64,000 bases of DNA from AWTP1-13 sp963832445 (GTDB taxonomy: Bacteria > Pseudomonadota > Alphaproteobacteria > Rhizobiales > Hyphomicrobiaceae), in contig CAWHUM010000026.1 of assembly GCA_963832445.1 (NCBI GenBank), positions 186,001 through 250,000 of the forward strand. Reading direction: 5' to 3'. A program made the position numbers and the translations under genes. Shown here in pieces: positions 24,850 through 33,344 of the stretch; positions within the stretch are counted from its first letter, which is position 1, and each line of letters begins with the position of its first letter. A model generated the notes under the pieces. That model ran no database searches, had not been told where the DNA came from, and was given only the letters and a program-made list of their open reading frames with translations.

Positions 24850-27003
24850 CTAGCCCATGGCCGCGATCAGGCGCTCGCGCGTGATGGGCAGATCGCGCAC
24901 GCGCACGCCGAGCGCATCGAAGACCGCGTTGGCGATGGCACCCGCAACCGGCCCGTGCGCGGCTTCGCCTGCACCCATCGCCTTCTCCTCGGGCCGCGCG
25001 ATGATCTCGACCTCGACGGCCGGCACCTCCGAGAAGCGCAGAATGGGATAGGTCTCCCAGGTGTCGCTGGTGACGCGCTGCCGGTCGAAGCGCACGGCCT
25101 CCTTCAGCACCCAGCTGGTGGCCTGGATGGCGCCGCCTTCCATCTGGTTGGCGACGCCGTCGGGATTGACGACCTCGCCTACATCCACCGCCAGCACCAG
25201 CCGGCGTACGCGGATGTCGGCATCGCCCTCCACCTCGGCGACGGCCGCGCAGTAGGCGCCGAAGTTCTTGTAGCGCGCAAAGGCGATGCCATGGCCGGCG
25301 CCCTCGCGCTTCTTCCATTGGCTCCAACCGGCGCGTTTCGCTGCGGCTTCGAGGACGGCGCGGGCGCGCGGGTCCTTGAGGTGGCGCAGGCGGAAGGCCA
25401 GCGGGTCCTCGCCGCGCTCGGCCGCCAGCTCGTCCATGAACGACTCGATGGCGAACACGTTGGCGAAGGCGCCGAGCGTGCGGAGCGCGGAAGTGCGGAC
25501 CGGCATGACGAGCAGGCGGTGGCTGGTGATGCGCAAGGCCGGGAAGTCGTAGATGGGCGTGGCGTTGCGCTCCTGCCCGCCGCCGCCCGCGAGCGGCGGG
25601 TTGGTGGCCACGGGGCGCGGAGACGGCTTGGCAAGTTGCCAGGCGGCCTGCAACGTCGGCTTGCCGGCCCGCCCCGGGCGCGTCACGTGCCCATTGCCCC
25701 ACACGTCGTGGCGCCAGGCGAGGATGTTGCCGTCTGCGTCGAGGTCGGCTTCGAGATCGATGGCTTGCGCGGCGCCGAACGGCGACCAGGCCAGCTCGTC
25801 CTCGCGCGACCATTGCAGCCGCACCGCACGCCCCTCGGCGCCGCGCGCCAGCAGGGCCGCGTCCAATGCGACGTCGTCGGCGCCGTTCTGGCCATAGCAG
25901 CCGGCACCCTCGGCATGCTCCACGACGATCCGCTCGGGGGGCAGGGAGAAGACGAGGGCAAGGTCCGCGCGCAGATTGTAGACGCCCTGGCTGTGGGTCC
26001 ACACGTGCAGGCCCTTATCCGACCATTGCGCAATCGCGCACGACGGCGCCATCGAGGCATGCGCGATGAACGGTCGCGAGTATTCGCGGCGCAGCGTGCG
26101 CGCCTTGTTGCCGACCGCGACCGCATCACGCGTGTTGATCGTGGTTGTTTCGACCGGCTGACTTTTCATCCAGGCGCGCAGGTCGGCTTCATCCGGCAGC
26201 GTATCTGTCTGCTGCCAGTTAGCGCCGGCGGCGAGCCGCCGCAAAGCCGCCAGCGCTGCCTCCTCGCTCTGCGCGACCACACCGGCGAAGCTGCCGTCCC
26301 GCACAACGGCGGCGACGCCCGGCATTGCGCGTGCGGCGGCATCGTCGAGCGCGGTCAGCGTGGCGACGGGCGAGGGCGGGCGCAGCACGCGCGCGTGCAA
26401 CATGCCGGGCAGCGCCAGGTCGTGGATGAAGCGCGGGCGGCCGAACACCTTGTCGGGGATGTCGAGGCGGGCGGCCGGCGTGCCCGCCACCGCGCGGGCG
26501 GTCGCCGGCTTGGGTGCGACGCGGGCGGTCGCATCGCGCTCGAGCAGCCCGCCGTCCGCCAGCTCCCAATAGCTGGTGCTGAGATTGCCGGGACCGACGA
26601 TGGTCCCATCGCGGACCTGCAGATTGCTTGCGGCCACGCCCAAACGCTGGGCCGCGGCATCGAGGTAGACGGCGCGCGCCTCGGCGCATGCATAGCGCAG
26701 CGCCGAGCCCGAATGCTCGATCGACAGGCTGCCCGACGTCACGCCCTCGTTGGGGCTCGTCGCAGTGCTCGCCGCGACCATGCGCACCCGGCCAAGGTCG
26801 ACGTCCAGCTCGTCGGCGACGATCTGAGCGACGGCCGTCAGGATGCCCTGGCCGATCTCGACTTTGCCGGAATATACCTCGACGATGCCGTCGGCGCGCA
26901 AGCGCAGCCACTGCGACAGACGCTTGTTGCTCTGCAGGCTGCCGGGCAACGCCTGACCGCCGGTGTCGAGGATGTGGTAGCCGAGGCCGGGAGCGGAACT
27001 CAT
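24850..27003 (-). CDS. Molybdopterin-dependent hydroxylase large subunit (IorB/NicB-like, xanthine dehydrogenase family)
   Basis: A 717-aa molybdenum-cofactor subunit. It begins with GYHILDTGGQALPGS, then the repeated Ald_Xan_dh_C2-type halves seen in isoquinoline 1-oxidoreductase beta subunits. VEIGQGILTAVAQIVADELDV is the first cofactor-binding region. The catalytic Glu lies in GAGEAAHGP near the C-terminus. Its ATG overlaps the stop of the 2Fe-2S subunit gene, so the two are coupled. There is no twin-arginine signal and no cytochrome c domain, so electrons pass to an unknown acceptor. The family is certain; the substrate (N-heteroaromatic or aldehyde) is inferred. Confidence 0.92.
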   Translation of the reverse strand: MSSAPGLGYHILDTGGQALPGSLQSNKRLSQWLRLRADGIVEVYSGKVEIGQGILTAVAQIVADELDVDLGRVRMVAASTATSPNEGVTSGSLSIEHSGSALRYACAEARAVYLDAAAQRLGVAASNLQVRDGTIVGPGNLSTSYWELADGGLLERDATARVAPKPATARAVAGTPAARLDIPDKVFGRPRFIHDLALPGMLHARVLRPPSPVATLTALDDAAARAMPGVAAVVRDGSFAGVVAQSEEAALAALRRLAAGANWQQTDTLPDEADLRAWMKSQPVETTTINTRDAVAVGNKARTLRREYSRPFIAHASMAPSCAIAQWSDKGLHVWTHSQGVYNLRADLALVFSLPPERIVVEHAEGAGCYGQNGADDVALDAALLARGAEGRAVRLQWSREDELAWSPFGAAQAIDLEADLDADGNILAWRHDVWGNGHVTRPGRAGKPTLQAAWQLAKPSPRPVATNPPLAGGGGQERNATPIYDFPALRITSHRLLVMPVRTSALRTLGAFANVFAIESFMDELAAERGEDPLAFRLRHLKDPRARAVLEAAAKRAGWSQWKKREGAGHGIAFARYKNFGAYCAAVAEVEGDADIRVRRLVLAVDVGEVVNPDGVANQMEGGAIQATSWVLKEAVRFDRQRVTSDTWETYPILRFSEVPAVEVEIIARPEEKAMGAGEAAHGPVAGAIANAVFDALGVRVRDLPITRERLIAAMG

Positions 27004-27473
27004 GGGGTGGCGGCCTCCTTGGCGGCGCGCAGCACGGCACGCACGATGCGGTTGTGGGCTCCGCAGCGACAGAGGTTGCGGTCGAGTGCGCTTCTCACCT
27101 CCGTTTCGGTGGGATTGGGATTGCGCCGCAGGAGCGCGGCTGCGGAGATCAGAACGCCGGAGATGCAATAGCCGCACTGCATGGCCTGCTCGGCGATGAA
27201 TGCGCGCTGCAGGGGGTGCGGGCGCTCCGCCGTGCCGAGGCCCTCCACGGTGGTGACATCCTTGCCGGCGGCGGCCCACAGCGGCGTGTCGCAGGAGGCC
27301 ACCGCCTGACCGTCGATGAGAACGTTGCAGGCGCCGCACTGGTTGGCCCCGCAGCCGAAATGCGTGGCGGTCAGACCCAAGCTGCCGCGCAGCACGCCGA
27401 GCAGGGGCGTTGCCGGGTCGGCCGCGATGGCGTGGTCGACCCCGTTTACCCTGAGCCGCATCGCCTCGGCCAT
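27000..27473 (-). CDS. 2Fe-2S subunit of the molybdenum hydroxylase (IorA/NicA-like)
   Basis: A 157-aa electron-transfer subunit with two [2Fe-2S] clusters. The plant-type ferredoxin cluster ligands are in HFGCGANQCGACNVL, with a further Cys in VASC. The C-terminal cluster uses QCGYC and NLCRCGAH. Length matches IorA/NicA/CoxS-type subunits. It starts 8 bp after the Bug-type binding-protein stop and overlaps the large-subunit start, so the three genes form one operon. An in-frame ATG at 27461 (MRLRVNG) is an alternative start. The partner and role are secure. Confidence 0.93.
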   Translation of the reverse strand: MAEAMRLRVNGVDHAIAADPATPLLGVLRGSLGLTATHFGCGANQCGACNVLIDGQAVASCDTPLWAAAGKDVTTVEGLGTAERPHPLQRAFIAEQAMQCGYCISGVLISAAALLRRNPNPTETEVRSALDRNLCRCGAHNRIVRAVLRAAKEAATP

Positions 27474-27481
27474 GGCGCCTC

Positions 27482-28450
27482 TCACTGGACCTTGATGCCA
27501 GCGGTCTGAATGACCTTGGCCCACTTCTCGATGTCGCCGCGCATATACGTGTCGAACTCGGACGGCGACATGACGATCGGCACGGCGCCTTGCTTGGCCC
27601 AGGCCTCCTTTACGTCCGGCCGCGCCAGCACCTTGTTGATCTCGGCGTTGAGCTTGGCGACGATCGGCTGCGGCGTGCCCGTCGGCGCCATGATGCCGAG
27701 CCAGATGGTGGCCTCATAGCCGGGCACCCCCGCCTCGGCGACGGTCGGCACGTCGGGCATGAGGCTCGACCGCGTCTTGCCTGTGGTGCCGAGCGCGCGC
27801 AGCTGGCCGCCCACTACCGTGGGCGCGGTGGTGGTGATGGCATCGATCATCATCTGCACGTGGCCGCCGAGCACGGCCGTGCGGGCATCGCCGCTGGCCT
27901 TGTGCGGCACATGCACGATGTCGGTGCCGCTCATGGCTTTGAACAGCTCGCCGGCCATGTGATAGGGCGTGCCGGCGCCCGAGGAGGCATAGTTCAGAGC
28001 GCCTGGCTTCGATTTCAGCAGCGCCAGGAACTCCTTCAGGTTGTTGGCCGGCACGGATGGGTGCACCACCATGATCAGGTCTGAGTAGTTGACCGGCGCC
28101 ACCGCCACGAAGTCGCGCATCAGCACGAACGGGCGGTTCGGCCGCAGTGTCTCGTTGACGGTGTGGGTGTTGGACATCATCAGCAGCGTGTAGCCATCGG
28201 GCTCCGCCTTGGCGACCTCTTGGGTGCCCGTGATCGATCCCGCGCCGGGGCGGGCCTCGACCACGAACGGCTGCTTAAGGGCCTCCTGCAGGTGCTGGCC
28301 GACGACCCGGGCGTAGATGTCGGCGGGGCCGCCCGCGCCGAACGGCACGATGATCTTGACGGGCCGGGCCGGGTAATCCTGCGCCGAGGCGGGGCTCAGC
28401 AGGGCTAACGCGGCAACGAAAGCAAGCCAAATCCTGTACATCTGCATCAT
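27482..28450 (-). CDS. Bug family tripartite tricarboxylate transporter substrate-binding protein (TctC-like)
   Basis: A 322-aa periplasmic binding protein of the Bug/TctC family. A signal peptide ends near ASA. The mature region shows the family marks YPARPVKIIVPFGAGGPADIYAR, ARPGAGSITGT, and PDGYTLLMMSNTH. A good GGAGGAAGG site precedes the ATG at 28450; ATGs at 28447 and 28441 are alternatives. No TctA/TctB membrane genes lie beside it, as is typical of orphan Bug proteins. It heads the operon with the molybdenum hydroxylase, so it may deliver or sense that enzyme's substrate. Confidence 0.94.
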   Translation of the reverse strand: MMQMYRIWLAFVAALALLSPASAQDYPARPVKIIVPFGAGGPADIYARVVGQHLQEALKQPFVVEARPGAGSITGTQEVAKAEPDGYTLLMMSNTHTVNETLRPNRPFVLMRDFVAVAPVNYSDLIMVVHPSVPANNLKEFLALLKSKPGALNYASSGAGTPYHMAGELFKAMSGTDIVHVPHKASGDARTAVLGGHVQMMIDAITTTAPTVVGGQLRALGTTGKTRSSLMPDVPTVAEAGVPGYEATIWLGIMAPTGTPQPIVAKLNAEINKVLARPDVKEAWAKQGAVPIVMSPSEFDTYMRGDIEKWAKVIQTAGIKVQ

Positions 28451-28599
28451 CGCCTTCCTCCCGGTCGCAATTGTTGTTGATTGGCGGCAAGCCGCGTGGC
28501 GCACTGGTATACCAAATTGCCGAGAATGCTCCAGCCTGCGCGTAGCGCGGGACGCCGCCTAGTAGCGGGCACGCCACGAGAGCCGAGCCCGGCCGGCAG

Positions 28600-29562
28600 T
28601 CACTGCCCGCCGGGCACCGCGTATTTGAGGGCTGCGGTGGATACTGCGCCGCCGACGATGCACGGGAGGCCCACCTCTACGTGCCCCAAGGCGCCAGCCA
28701 CGATGCAGCCGAGCGCCAGCGCCGTCTGGCCGGCCTGGCCCCACCATTGGGTGTTGCGGGCCGACGCCGGGCCTTTGACCTTGAGCTGGTCGATCGATGC
28801 CACCGCATCCCGGCGCACGCGGCCGAACTCGAAGGTTTCCGCCGCGTCGATCACCTCGCGCAGGACGGCACGCGTTTCCTTGGTTTCGTGCCCCATGGAC
28901 GCCTTGAGCATGTCGAGCAGGTGCTTGTCGCGCGAAGCATTGGTGGCGAGCGTGAGCTTGGTCATGCTGCCCACTGTCAGCCGGTCGACGTTGTTGGCAT
29001 CCTTCGACCATTCCAGAATGGACACCATGCGCAAGACCGGCTCGTAGGAGCCGGTCGCGAAGTATTGGCCCCACAGCATATCGAGCGGACCTGCACCCTC
29101 GTCGAGCCGCATCTGCCGCAGGGTTGGCTGCTTGCCGCTGATGAACCTGTCGATCAGCACCTTGCGGGCGGGCATGCGCTCGGAGAACTTCGCCAGCAAC
29201 TCCTTCCATTGCGGATGGCCGGAGTGGGCGATGGCGCGCACGATCGCCACCTGGTCCTCGGGCGGCATGGGAAACATTTTGCCGATCAGCACTTCCGCGC
29301 GGTCAGGGTTCGTCTCGATCACGCCAGCCATGAAGCCGACGTAGACGCCCGCCGTTTCCATGTCTCGGAATGTGCCGAGCGCGCTGACGGCCTTGACCAT
29401 GGCCGGAACCTTGTCGGGGGCGGGATGCGTGCGATACCCGTTGATCCAGCGCAGAATGTGCTCCGCGGAAGCGAACTCTTCCTTCTTCTTGGGGGGGGCG
29501 GCAAAGGCAGGCGGCGCGGCCAGCAGGGCCACGGCAAACAACAGGGCGATCGCGGAACGCAT
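28600..29562 (-). CDS. Hypothetical secreted protein, alpha-helical
   Basis: A 320-aa protein with a signal peptide (MRSAIALLFAVALLAAPPAFA) and then a lysine-rich start of the mature chain. The body is mainly helical with HEAT-like spacing. It contains AEHILRWINGYRTHPAPDKVPAM-type sequence and a hydrophobic region near the C-terminus (ALALGCIVAGALG). GGAAGG lies upstream of the ATG at 29562. A longer open frame continuing into the neighbouring fabI is read in the wrong frame and is rejected. It is probably periplasmic; I do not recognise its function. Confidence 0.75.
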   Translation of the reverse strand: MRSAIALLFAVALLAAPPAFAAPPKKKEEFASAEHILRWINGYRTHPAPDKVPAMVKAVSALGTFRDMETAGVYVGFMAGVIETNPDRAEVLIGKMFPMPPEDQVAIVRAIAHSGHPQWKELLAKFSERMPARKVLIDRFISGKQPTLRQMRLDEGAGPLDMLWGQYFATGSYEPVLRMVSILEWSKDANNVDRLTVGSMTKLTLATNASRDKHLLDMLKASMGHETKETRAVLREVIDAAETFEFGRVRRDAVASIDQLKVKGPASARNTQWWGQAGQTALALGCIVAGALGHVEVGLPCIVGGAVSTAALKYAVPGGQ

Positions 29563-29690
29563 ACCTTCCCCCGAGTTCCCACAGCCGCGCCAATCTCCGT
29601 GGGCACACCAAAGTGCCGGAGTGGCGGATTTGTGGCGGCAGCCGTGGTCTTGAGGGCGAGACGGAATGCGGCGGGGTCGAGACAAGCCGG

Positions 29691-30539
29691 CTAGCCGGGG
29701 TCTTTCACCACCGAGATATCGGGCGCGTCCTCGTTCTTCATGCCCTGCACGTGGTAGCCGGCGTCCACATGGTGCACCTCGCCGGTGACGCCGCGCGCGA
29801 AGTCCGAGAGCAGGTAAGCCCCGGCCATGCCCACCTCCTCGATGGTGACGGTGCGCCTGAGCGCGGAGTTGTACTCGTTCCAGCGCAGAATGTAGCGGAA
29901 GTCGGAGATGCCGGAGGCGGCCAGCGTCTTGATGGGGCCCGCCGAGATGGCGTTGACGCGGATGCCGTCCTTGCCGAGGTCGGCGGCCAGATAGCGCACG
30001 CTGGCCTCGAGCGCCGCCTTGGCCACGCCCATGACGTTGTAGTGGGGCATGACCTTCTCGGCGCCGTAGTAAGTGAGGGTGAGCAGCGAAGCGCCCGGCT
30101 GCATCAGCTTCTCCGCCCGCTTGGCCAGCGCGGTGAAGGAGTAGCAGGAAATCAGCATCGTCTGGGTGAAGTTCTTCTCGGTGGTGTCGAGGTAGCGGCC
30201 GTCGAGCTCGGCCTTGTCGGAGAAGGCGATGGCATGCACGAGGAAATCGAGCGCGCCCCACTGGCGCCGCAACTCGGCGAACACCGCATCCATCGACGCC
30301 GCGTCGGTGACATCGCAGGGTAGCACCAGCCGCGACCCGATCTCCTGGGCCAGCGGCTCCACGCGCTTTTTCAGCGCATCGCCCTGATAGGTGAACGCCA
30401 GCTGTGCCCCTTGAGCGGCGGTTGCCTTGGCGATGCCCCATGCCAGCGAGCGATTGTTGGCAACGCCCATAATCAGGCCGCGCTTGCCCTGCATCAAGGT
30501 GCCCGACGGGACTGCCACGCCGGCCGCTGATCCTGTCAT
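29691..30539 (-). CDS. fabI: Enoyl-[acyl-carrier-protein] reductase (NADH), FabI
   Basis: FabI performs the last reduction of the fatty acid elongation cycle. The 282-aa product belongs to the short-chain dehydrogenase fold. The N-terminal NAD site appears as GLIMGVANNRSLAWGIAKA (about 21-39). The FabI active site is complete, with YNVMGVAK giving Tyr-x6-Lys near residues 166-173 and the upstream Tyr in YYGAEKV. IKTLAASGI is the substrate-binding loop. It is full length. The ATG at 30539 is chosen on homology. It is probably monocistronic, with MarR upstream on the same strand. Confidence 0.96.
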   Translation of the reverse strand: MTGSAAGVAVPSGTLMQGKRGLIMGVANNRSLAWGIAKATAAQGAQLAFTYQGDALKKRVEPLAQEIGSRLVLPCDVTDAASMDAVFAELRRQWGALDFLVHAIAFSDKAELDGRYLDTTEKNFTQTMLISCYSFTALAKRAEKLMQPGASLLTLTYYGAEKVMPHYNVMGVAKAALEASVRYLAADLGKDGIRVNAISAGPIKTLAASGISDFRYILRWNEYNSALRRTVTIEEVGMAGAYLLSDFARGVTGEVHHVDAGYHVQGMKNEDAPDISVVKDPG

Positions 30540-30611
30540 TCCCTCGCCTCTTGGTGAGCTTTGGGGCTCGGGCCGCATCCTACACCAACGGCCTTGCCGG
30601 TCCAACCGGGC

Positions 30612-31052
30612 TCAGGCCGGCGCGATCTTGCTCAACAGCTCAGCCAATTGCCGAGCTTCCGCCTGGCTGAGACGCGAGCCGAAGTGCTCGTCGATGGCAG
30701 CCGCATATACCGGCCACATGGCCCGGCGCAAAGCACGCCCCTTGGCCGTGATGACCACAACGTTGTTGCGGCCGTCCACCTGGCACTGATGCCGCTCGAC
30801 CAGGCCCTCGCCCTGCAGCTTGTCGACGAGGCGGCATACGTTGTATTGCGCCATTTGCGTGCGGTTCTGTACGCCGGACTGGCGGATCATGCCTTTCGGT
30901 GCGCGCTCGACCTCGTGCAGCACATGATACCAGTCGAGCGGGGGGAAGCCCGCGTTCTTCAGGTGCTCCCCGACCTTGTCGGCCAGCGCCTTCTCGGTGC
31001 GGACGAGATTCGACCAGGCGTCGGTGACGGCCGGTGACAGTTTAGTGACCAT
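30612..31052 (-). CDS. MarR family transcriptional regulator
   Basis: A 146-aa winged-helix regulator. The central DNA-binding part has QNRTQMAQYNVCRLVDKLQGEGLVERHQCQVDGRN-type sequence (recognition helix then the beta wing with DGRNNVVVITAKGR). Dimerisation helices flank it. MarR proteins usually repress a divergent gene and respond to phenolic or electrophilic ligands. Here the divergent neighbour is a GST, and two palindromes lie in the shared region. An in-frame GTG at 31064 is an alternative start. Confidence 0.93.
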   Translation of the reverse strand: MVTKLSPAVTDAWSNLVRTEKALADKVGEHLKNAGFPPLDWYHVLHEVERAPKGMIRQSGVQNRTQMAQYNVCRLVDKLQGEGLVERHQCQVDGRNNVVVITAKGRALRRAMWPVYAAAIDEHFGSRLSQAEARQLAELLSKIAPA

Positions 31053-31102
31053 GGCGAGTCGCACCGTAGCAGAATAACGCTTGCCGTAGCATGCGTCCTG
31101 AC

Positions 31103-31133
31103 ATATGCAATTGCATTATATGCAGATGCATAT
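31103..31133. promoter_or_regulatory. Twin palindromes in the marR-gst intergenic region, likely MarR operators
   Basis: Two adjacent dyads, ATGCAATTGCAT (31105-31116, perfect) and ATATGCAGATGCATAT (31118-31133, 7-bp arms around GA), share the half-site ATGCA. Their centres are 15 bp apart, and they sit between divergent marR and gst. This is the position and form of MarR-family operators. Confidence 0.75.
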
Positions 31134-31166
31134 CAATGGCGCGTTGCGCATGTCAGGAGGAACCTC

Positions 31167-31775
31167 ATGAAGCTCTACTACTCGCCCGGCGCCTGTTCGC
31201 TCTCGCCGCATATTGTGCTCCAGGAGGCGGGCCTGCCGTTCGAGAAGGTCAAGGCCGACACCAAGACCAAGGTGCTGCCCGACGGCACCGACTACAAGAC
31301 CATCAACCCGTTGGGCTACGTGCCCCTGCTGGAGCTCGATGACGGCACCCGCCTCACCGAGGGCCCGGCCATCGTCCAATACATCGCCGATCGCGTGCCC
31401 GACAAGCGGTTGGCTCCGCCCAACGGCACGCTGGAACGTACCAGATTGCAGATGTGGCTCAACTTCGTGACCAGCGAGCTGCACAAAGGCTTCTCGCCGC
31501 TGTTCAATGCGGCAATGCCTGAGGAGGCCAAGAAGTACTTCCGCGAGCGGCTCGGCACGCGCTTTGCCCATCTCGACAAGCACCTGGCCGGCAACGACTA
31601 CCTGATGGGCAAGGACTTCTCGGTTGCCGACGCCTACGCTTTCGTGGTGTCCAATTGGGCGAGCCGGGTCGACGTCGATCTCTCGCCCTATGCCAATGTG
31701 CTGGCGTGGCGCAAGCGCGTCGGCGCAAGGCCGGCTGTGCAGTCTGCCATGAAGGCCGAAGGGCTGATCAAGTAG
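31167..31775 (+). CDS. Glutathione S-transferase
   Basis: A 202-aa GST of the bacterial beta/GstA-like type. The N-terminal domain starts MKLYYSPGACSLSPHIVLQE with Cys10 in the position of the beta-class catalytic Cys. INPLGYVPLLELDDG (cis-Pro) and LTEGPAIVQYIAD follow. The C-terminal domain has YLMGKDFSVADAYAFVV. A strong AGGAGG site precedes the ATG. It diverges from marR across the twin palindromes, so it is likely MarR-regulated and induced by electrophiles. Confidence 0.95.
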   Translation: MKLYYSPGACSLSPHIVLQEAGLPFEKVKADTKTKVLPDGTDYKTINPLGYVPLLELDDGTRLTEGPAIVQYIADRVPDKRLAPPNGTLERTRLQMWLNFVTSELHKGFSPLFNAAMPEEAKKYFRERLGTRFAHLDKHLAGNDYLMGKDFSVADAYAFVVSNWASRVDVDLSPYANVLAWRKRVGARPAVQSAMKAEGLIK

Positions 31776-31847
31776 GATCGGCCACAAGCATCGCCTGACC
31801 CCGGGCATCCATGTGCTTGCCCGGGGCGCGCCCTGGCGCGTAGGCCG

Positions 31848-32744
31848 TTACGCGTTGAGCAGCAGCGCGACGCCGAGAACGATCAGCGCTATGCCCACCG
31901 CCTCGCGCGAGGCGAGCTTCTGCTTGAAGAGATTGCGGGAGAGCACCTGCGCCATCGGGATCTCGATCAGCGCGAGCGTGCGCACTTTGGCCGCCGTCTC
32001 GAGCGCGAAGGCCAGGAACCACATCTGCGAAGCGAAGGCACCTGTAAAGCCCGCCAGCATCGAGGGGCGCCACAGGCGGAAAATGGCGTAGAGCGTGTTG
32101 CGGTCGAACACGTAGAGGTAGGCCGAAAGCACGATGGTCTGGATGGTGAGGCCCAGCGCCAGCGTGGTGGTGGCGCCCAGCACGAAGCTCGGCGTGTCGA
32201 GTGCGCGGATGCCGCCGCGGTAGCCGATGGCTGCAATGGCGAACATGGCGCCCGAGCCGATGCCGAGCAGAGCCGGCTTCCAGGTGAAGGCCTCGCCGCC
32301 GGTGCTGCGCGGCCACGACACCAGCAGCACGCCGATGGTGGCGACGAGGATCGCCGCCGCGAGGCTGAGCGTGACGCGGTCGCCCAGGAACAGCAGGCCG
32401 AAGAGCGCAACCTGCATGGCCTCGGTCTTGGCGTAGGCGGTGATGACGACGAATGAGCGGTCGCGCATGGCCGCCAGCAGCAGCGCGGTGGCGCCGATCT
32501 GCGCGAGCGCCGCGGTGACGGTCCAGGCCAGCATCGCCCGATTGAATTCCGGCAGCGGCAGGCCGGTGGCGGCAAGCACGATCAGGAGAAAAAGAATGCC
32601 GAAGGGCAGACCGAACAGGAAGCGCACGTGCGTGGCGCCGACAGTGCCCAGCGACACCGTCAGCTCTTTCTGCTGAGCGTTGCGCAAGACCTGGCCAGCA
32701 GAGGCGATGACCGTGAACACGGCCCATAGCCACGGCATCGGCAT
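31848..32744 (-). CDS. EamA/DMT family transporter
   Basis: A 298-aa inner-membrane transporter with about ten membrane helices arranged as two EamA halves (residues about 1-140 and 150-298). Typical pieces are ALAQIGATALLLAAMRDRSFVV at the end of helix 4 and ALIEIPMAQVLSRNLFKQKL before the last helices. The DMT family exports metabolites or amino acids. It is monocistronic and converges with the GST gene. The substrate is unknown. Confidence 0.9.
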   Translation of the reverse strand: MPMPWLWAVFTVIASAGQVLRNAQQKELTVSLGTVGATHVRFLFGLPFGILFLLIVLAATGLPLPEFNRAMLAWTVTAALAQIGATALLLAAMRDRSFVVITAYAKTEAMQVALFGLLFLGDRVTLSLAAAILVATIGVLLVSWPRSTGGEAFTWKPALLGIGSGAMFAIAAIGYRGGIRALDTPSFVLGATTTLALGLTIQTIVLSAYLYVFDRNTLYAIFRLWRPSMLAGFTGAFASQMWFLAFALETAAKVRTLALIEIPMAQVLSRNLFKQKLASREAVGIALIVLGVALLLNA

Positions 32745-32933
32745 TTGGATTGCGCCCCGTTCGCTCTTCTCAGCGGCCCCTGCTTCCCCATAGCAGGTTG
32801 TTCAGGAGCGGGGCAAAGGCGAGGAGCGCGCAAGGCGAGCCGACCCGCTCGCCGTAGCAACCGGGCAAGGATCGACCGCGCTAGATCAAGGAGTTAGGCG
32901 CTGAGCCTGCCTGGGCGAATACAAAGCGTGCTG

Positions 32934-33167
32934 TCAGCGCGCCGCAGAGCGATCGACGAGCCAGCCCAGCATCACGATGGCGATGCCGGTCAGGAAGCAT
33001 GGCCACAGCGAGTTGAAAGCCTGCTCGAAGGTCCACTCCGGGCGGACGAACACGCGATAGGCACCGCCGCCGATCACGAGCATTCCGCCCACGATCACAA
33101 GCAGCGCGGCGACAAGGTCTAGCGATGCCTTGCCGGCAAGCGTCAACGCTCTAATGAGTTCCGACAT
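32934..33167 (-). CDS. Small hypothetical membrane protein (77 aa)
   Basis: A 77-aa protein with two hydrophobic segments, at about residues 16-38 (LDLVAALLVIVGGMLVIGGG) and about 54-72 (LWPCFLTGIAIVMLGWLV). They are separated by a short charged loop, as in a hairpin in the inner membrane. The ATG at 33167 has GGGGGT upstream. It lies between the EamA and GT39 genes, both on the same strand. No family is recognised. Confidence 0.6.
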   Translation of the reverse strand: MSELIRALTLAGKASLDLVAALLVIVGGMLVIGGGAYRVFVRPEWTFEQAFNSLWPCFLTGIAIVMLGWLVDRSAAR

Positions 33168-33344
33168 CTCTACCCCCCGGTACGCCCACACTAGTCTCCG
33201 GTGGGCGGCATTGTTGGCGCAGGTTGTGAAAATTGCTAGGGCGGATGCGTGACAGTTCTGCAAAGCAATAGCTCGAACGGCAGCGACTGAGGAGTGAAGG
33301 GCGGCGCCGCTGCGATCGGGCGACCGCCCTGCAACGCGTCAAGC

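Noticed and set aside
24841..27171. A 776-codon open frame on the plus strand opposite the molybdenum hydroxylase subunit
   Set aside because: It is an antisense artefact of high GC. It has no motif, ribosome-binding site or codon pattern of its own, while the opposite strand carries a recognisable catalytic subunit.
28600..30441. A 613-codon frame joining the secreted protein to the fabI region
   Set aside because: The part over fabI is the wrong frame of a certain gene. The real secreted protein starts at 29562 with a signal peptide and ribosome-binding site.
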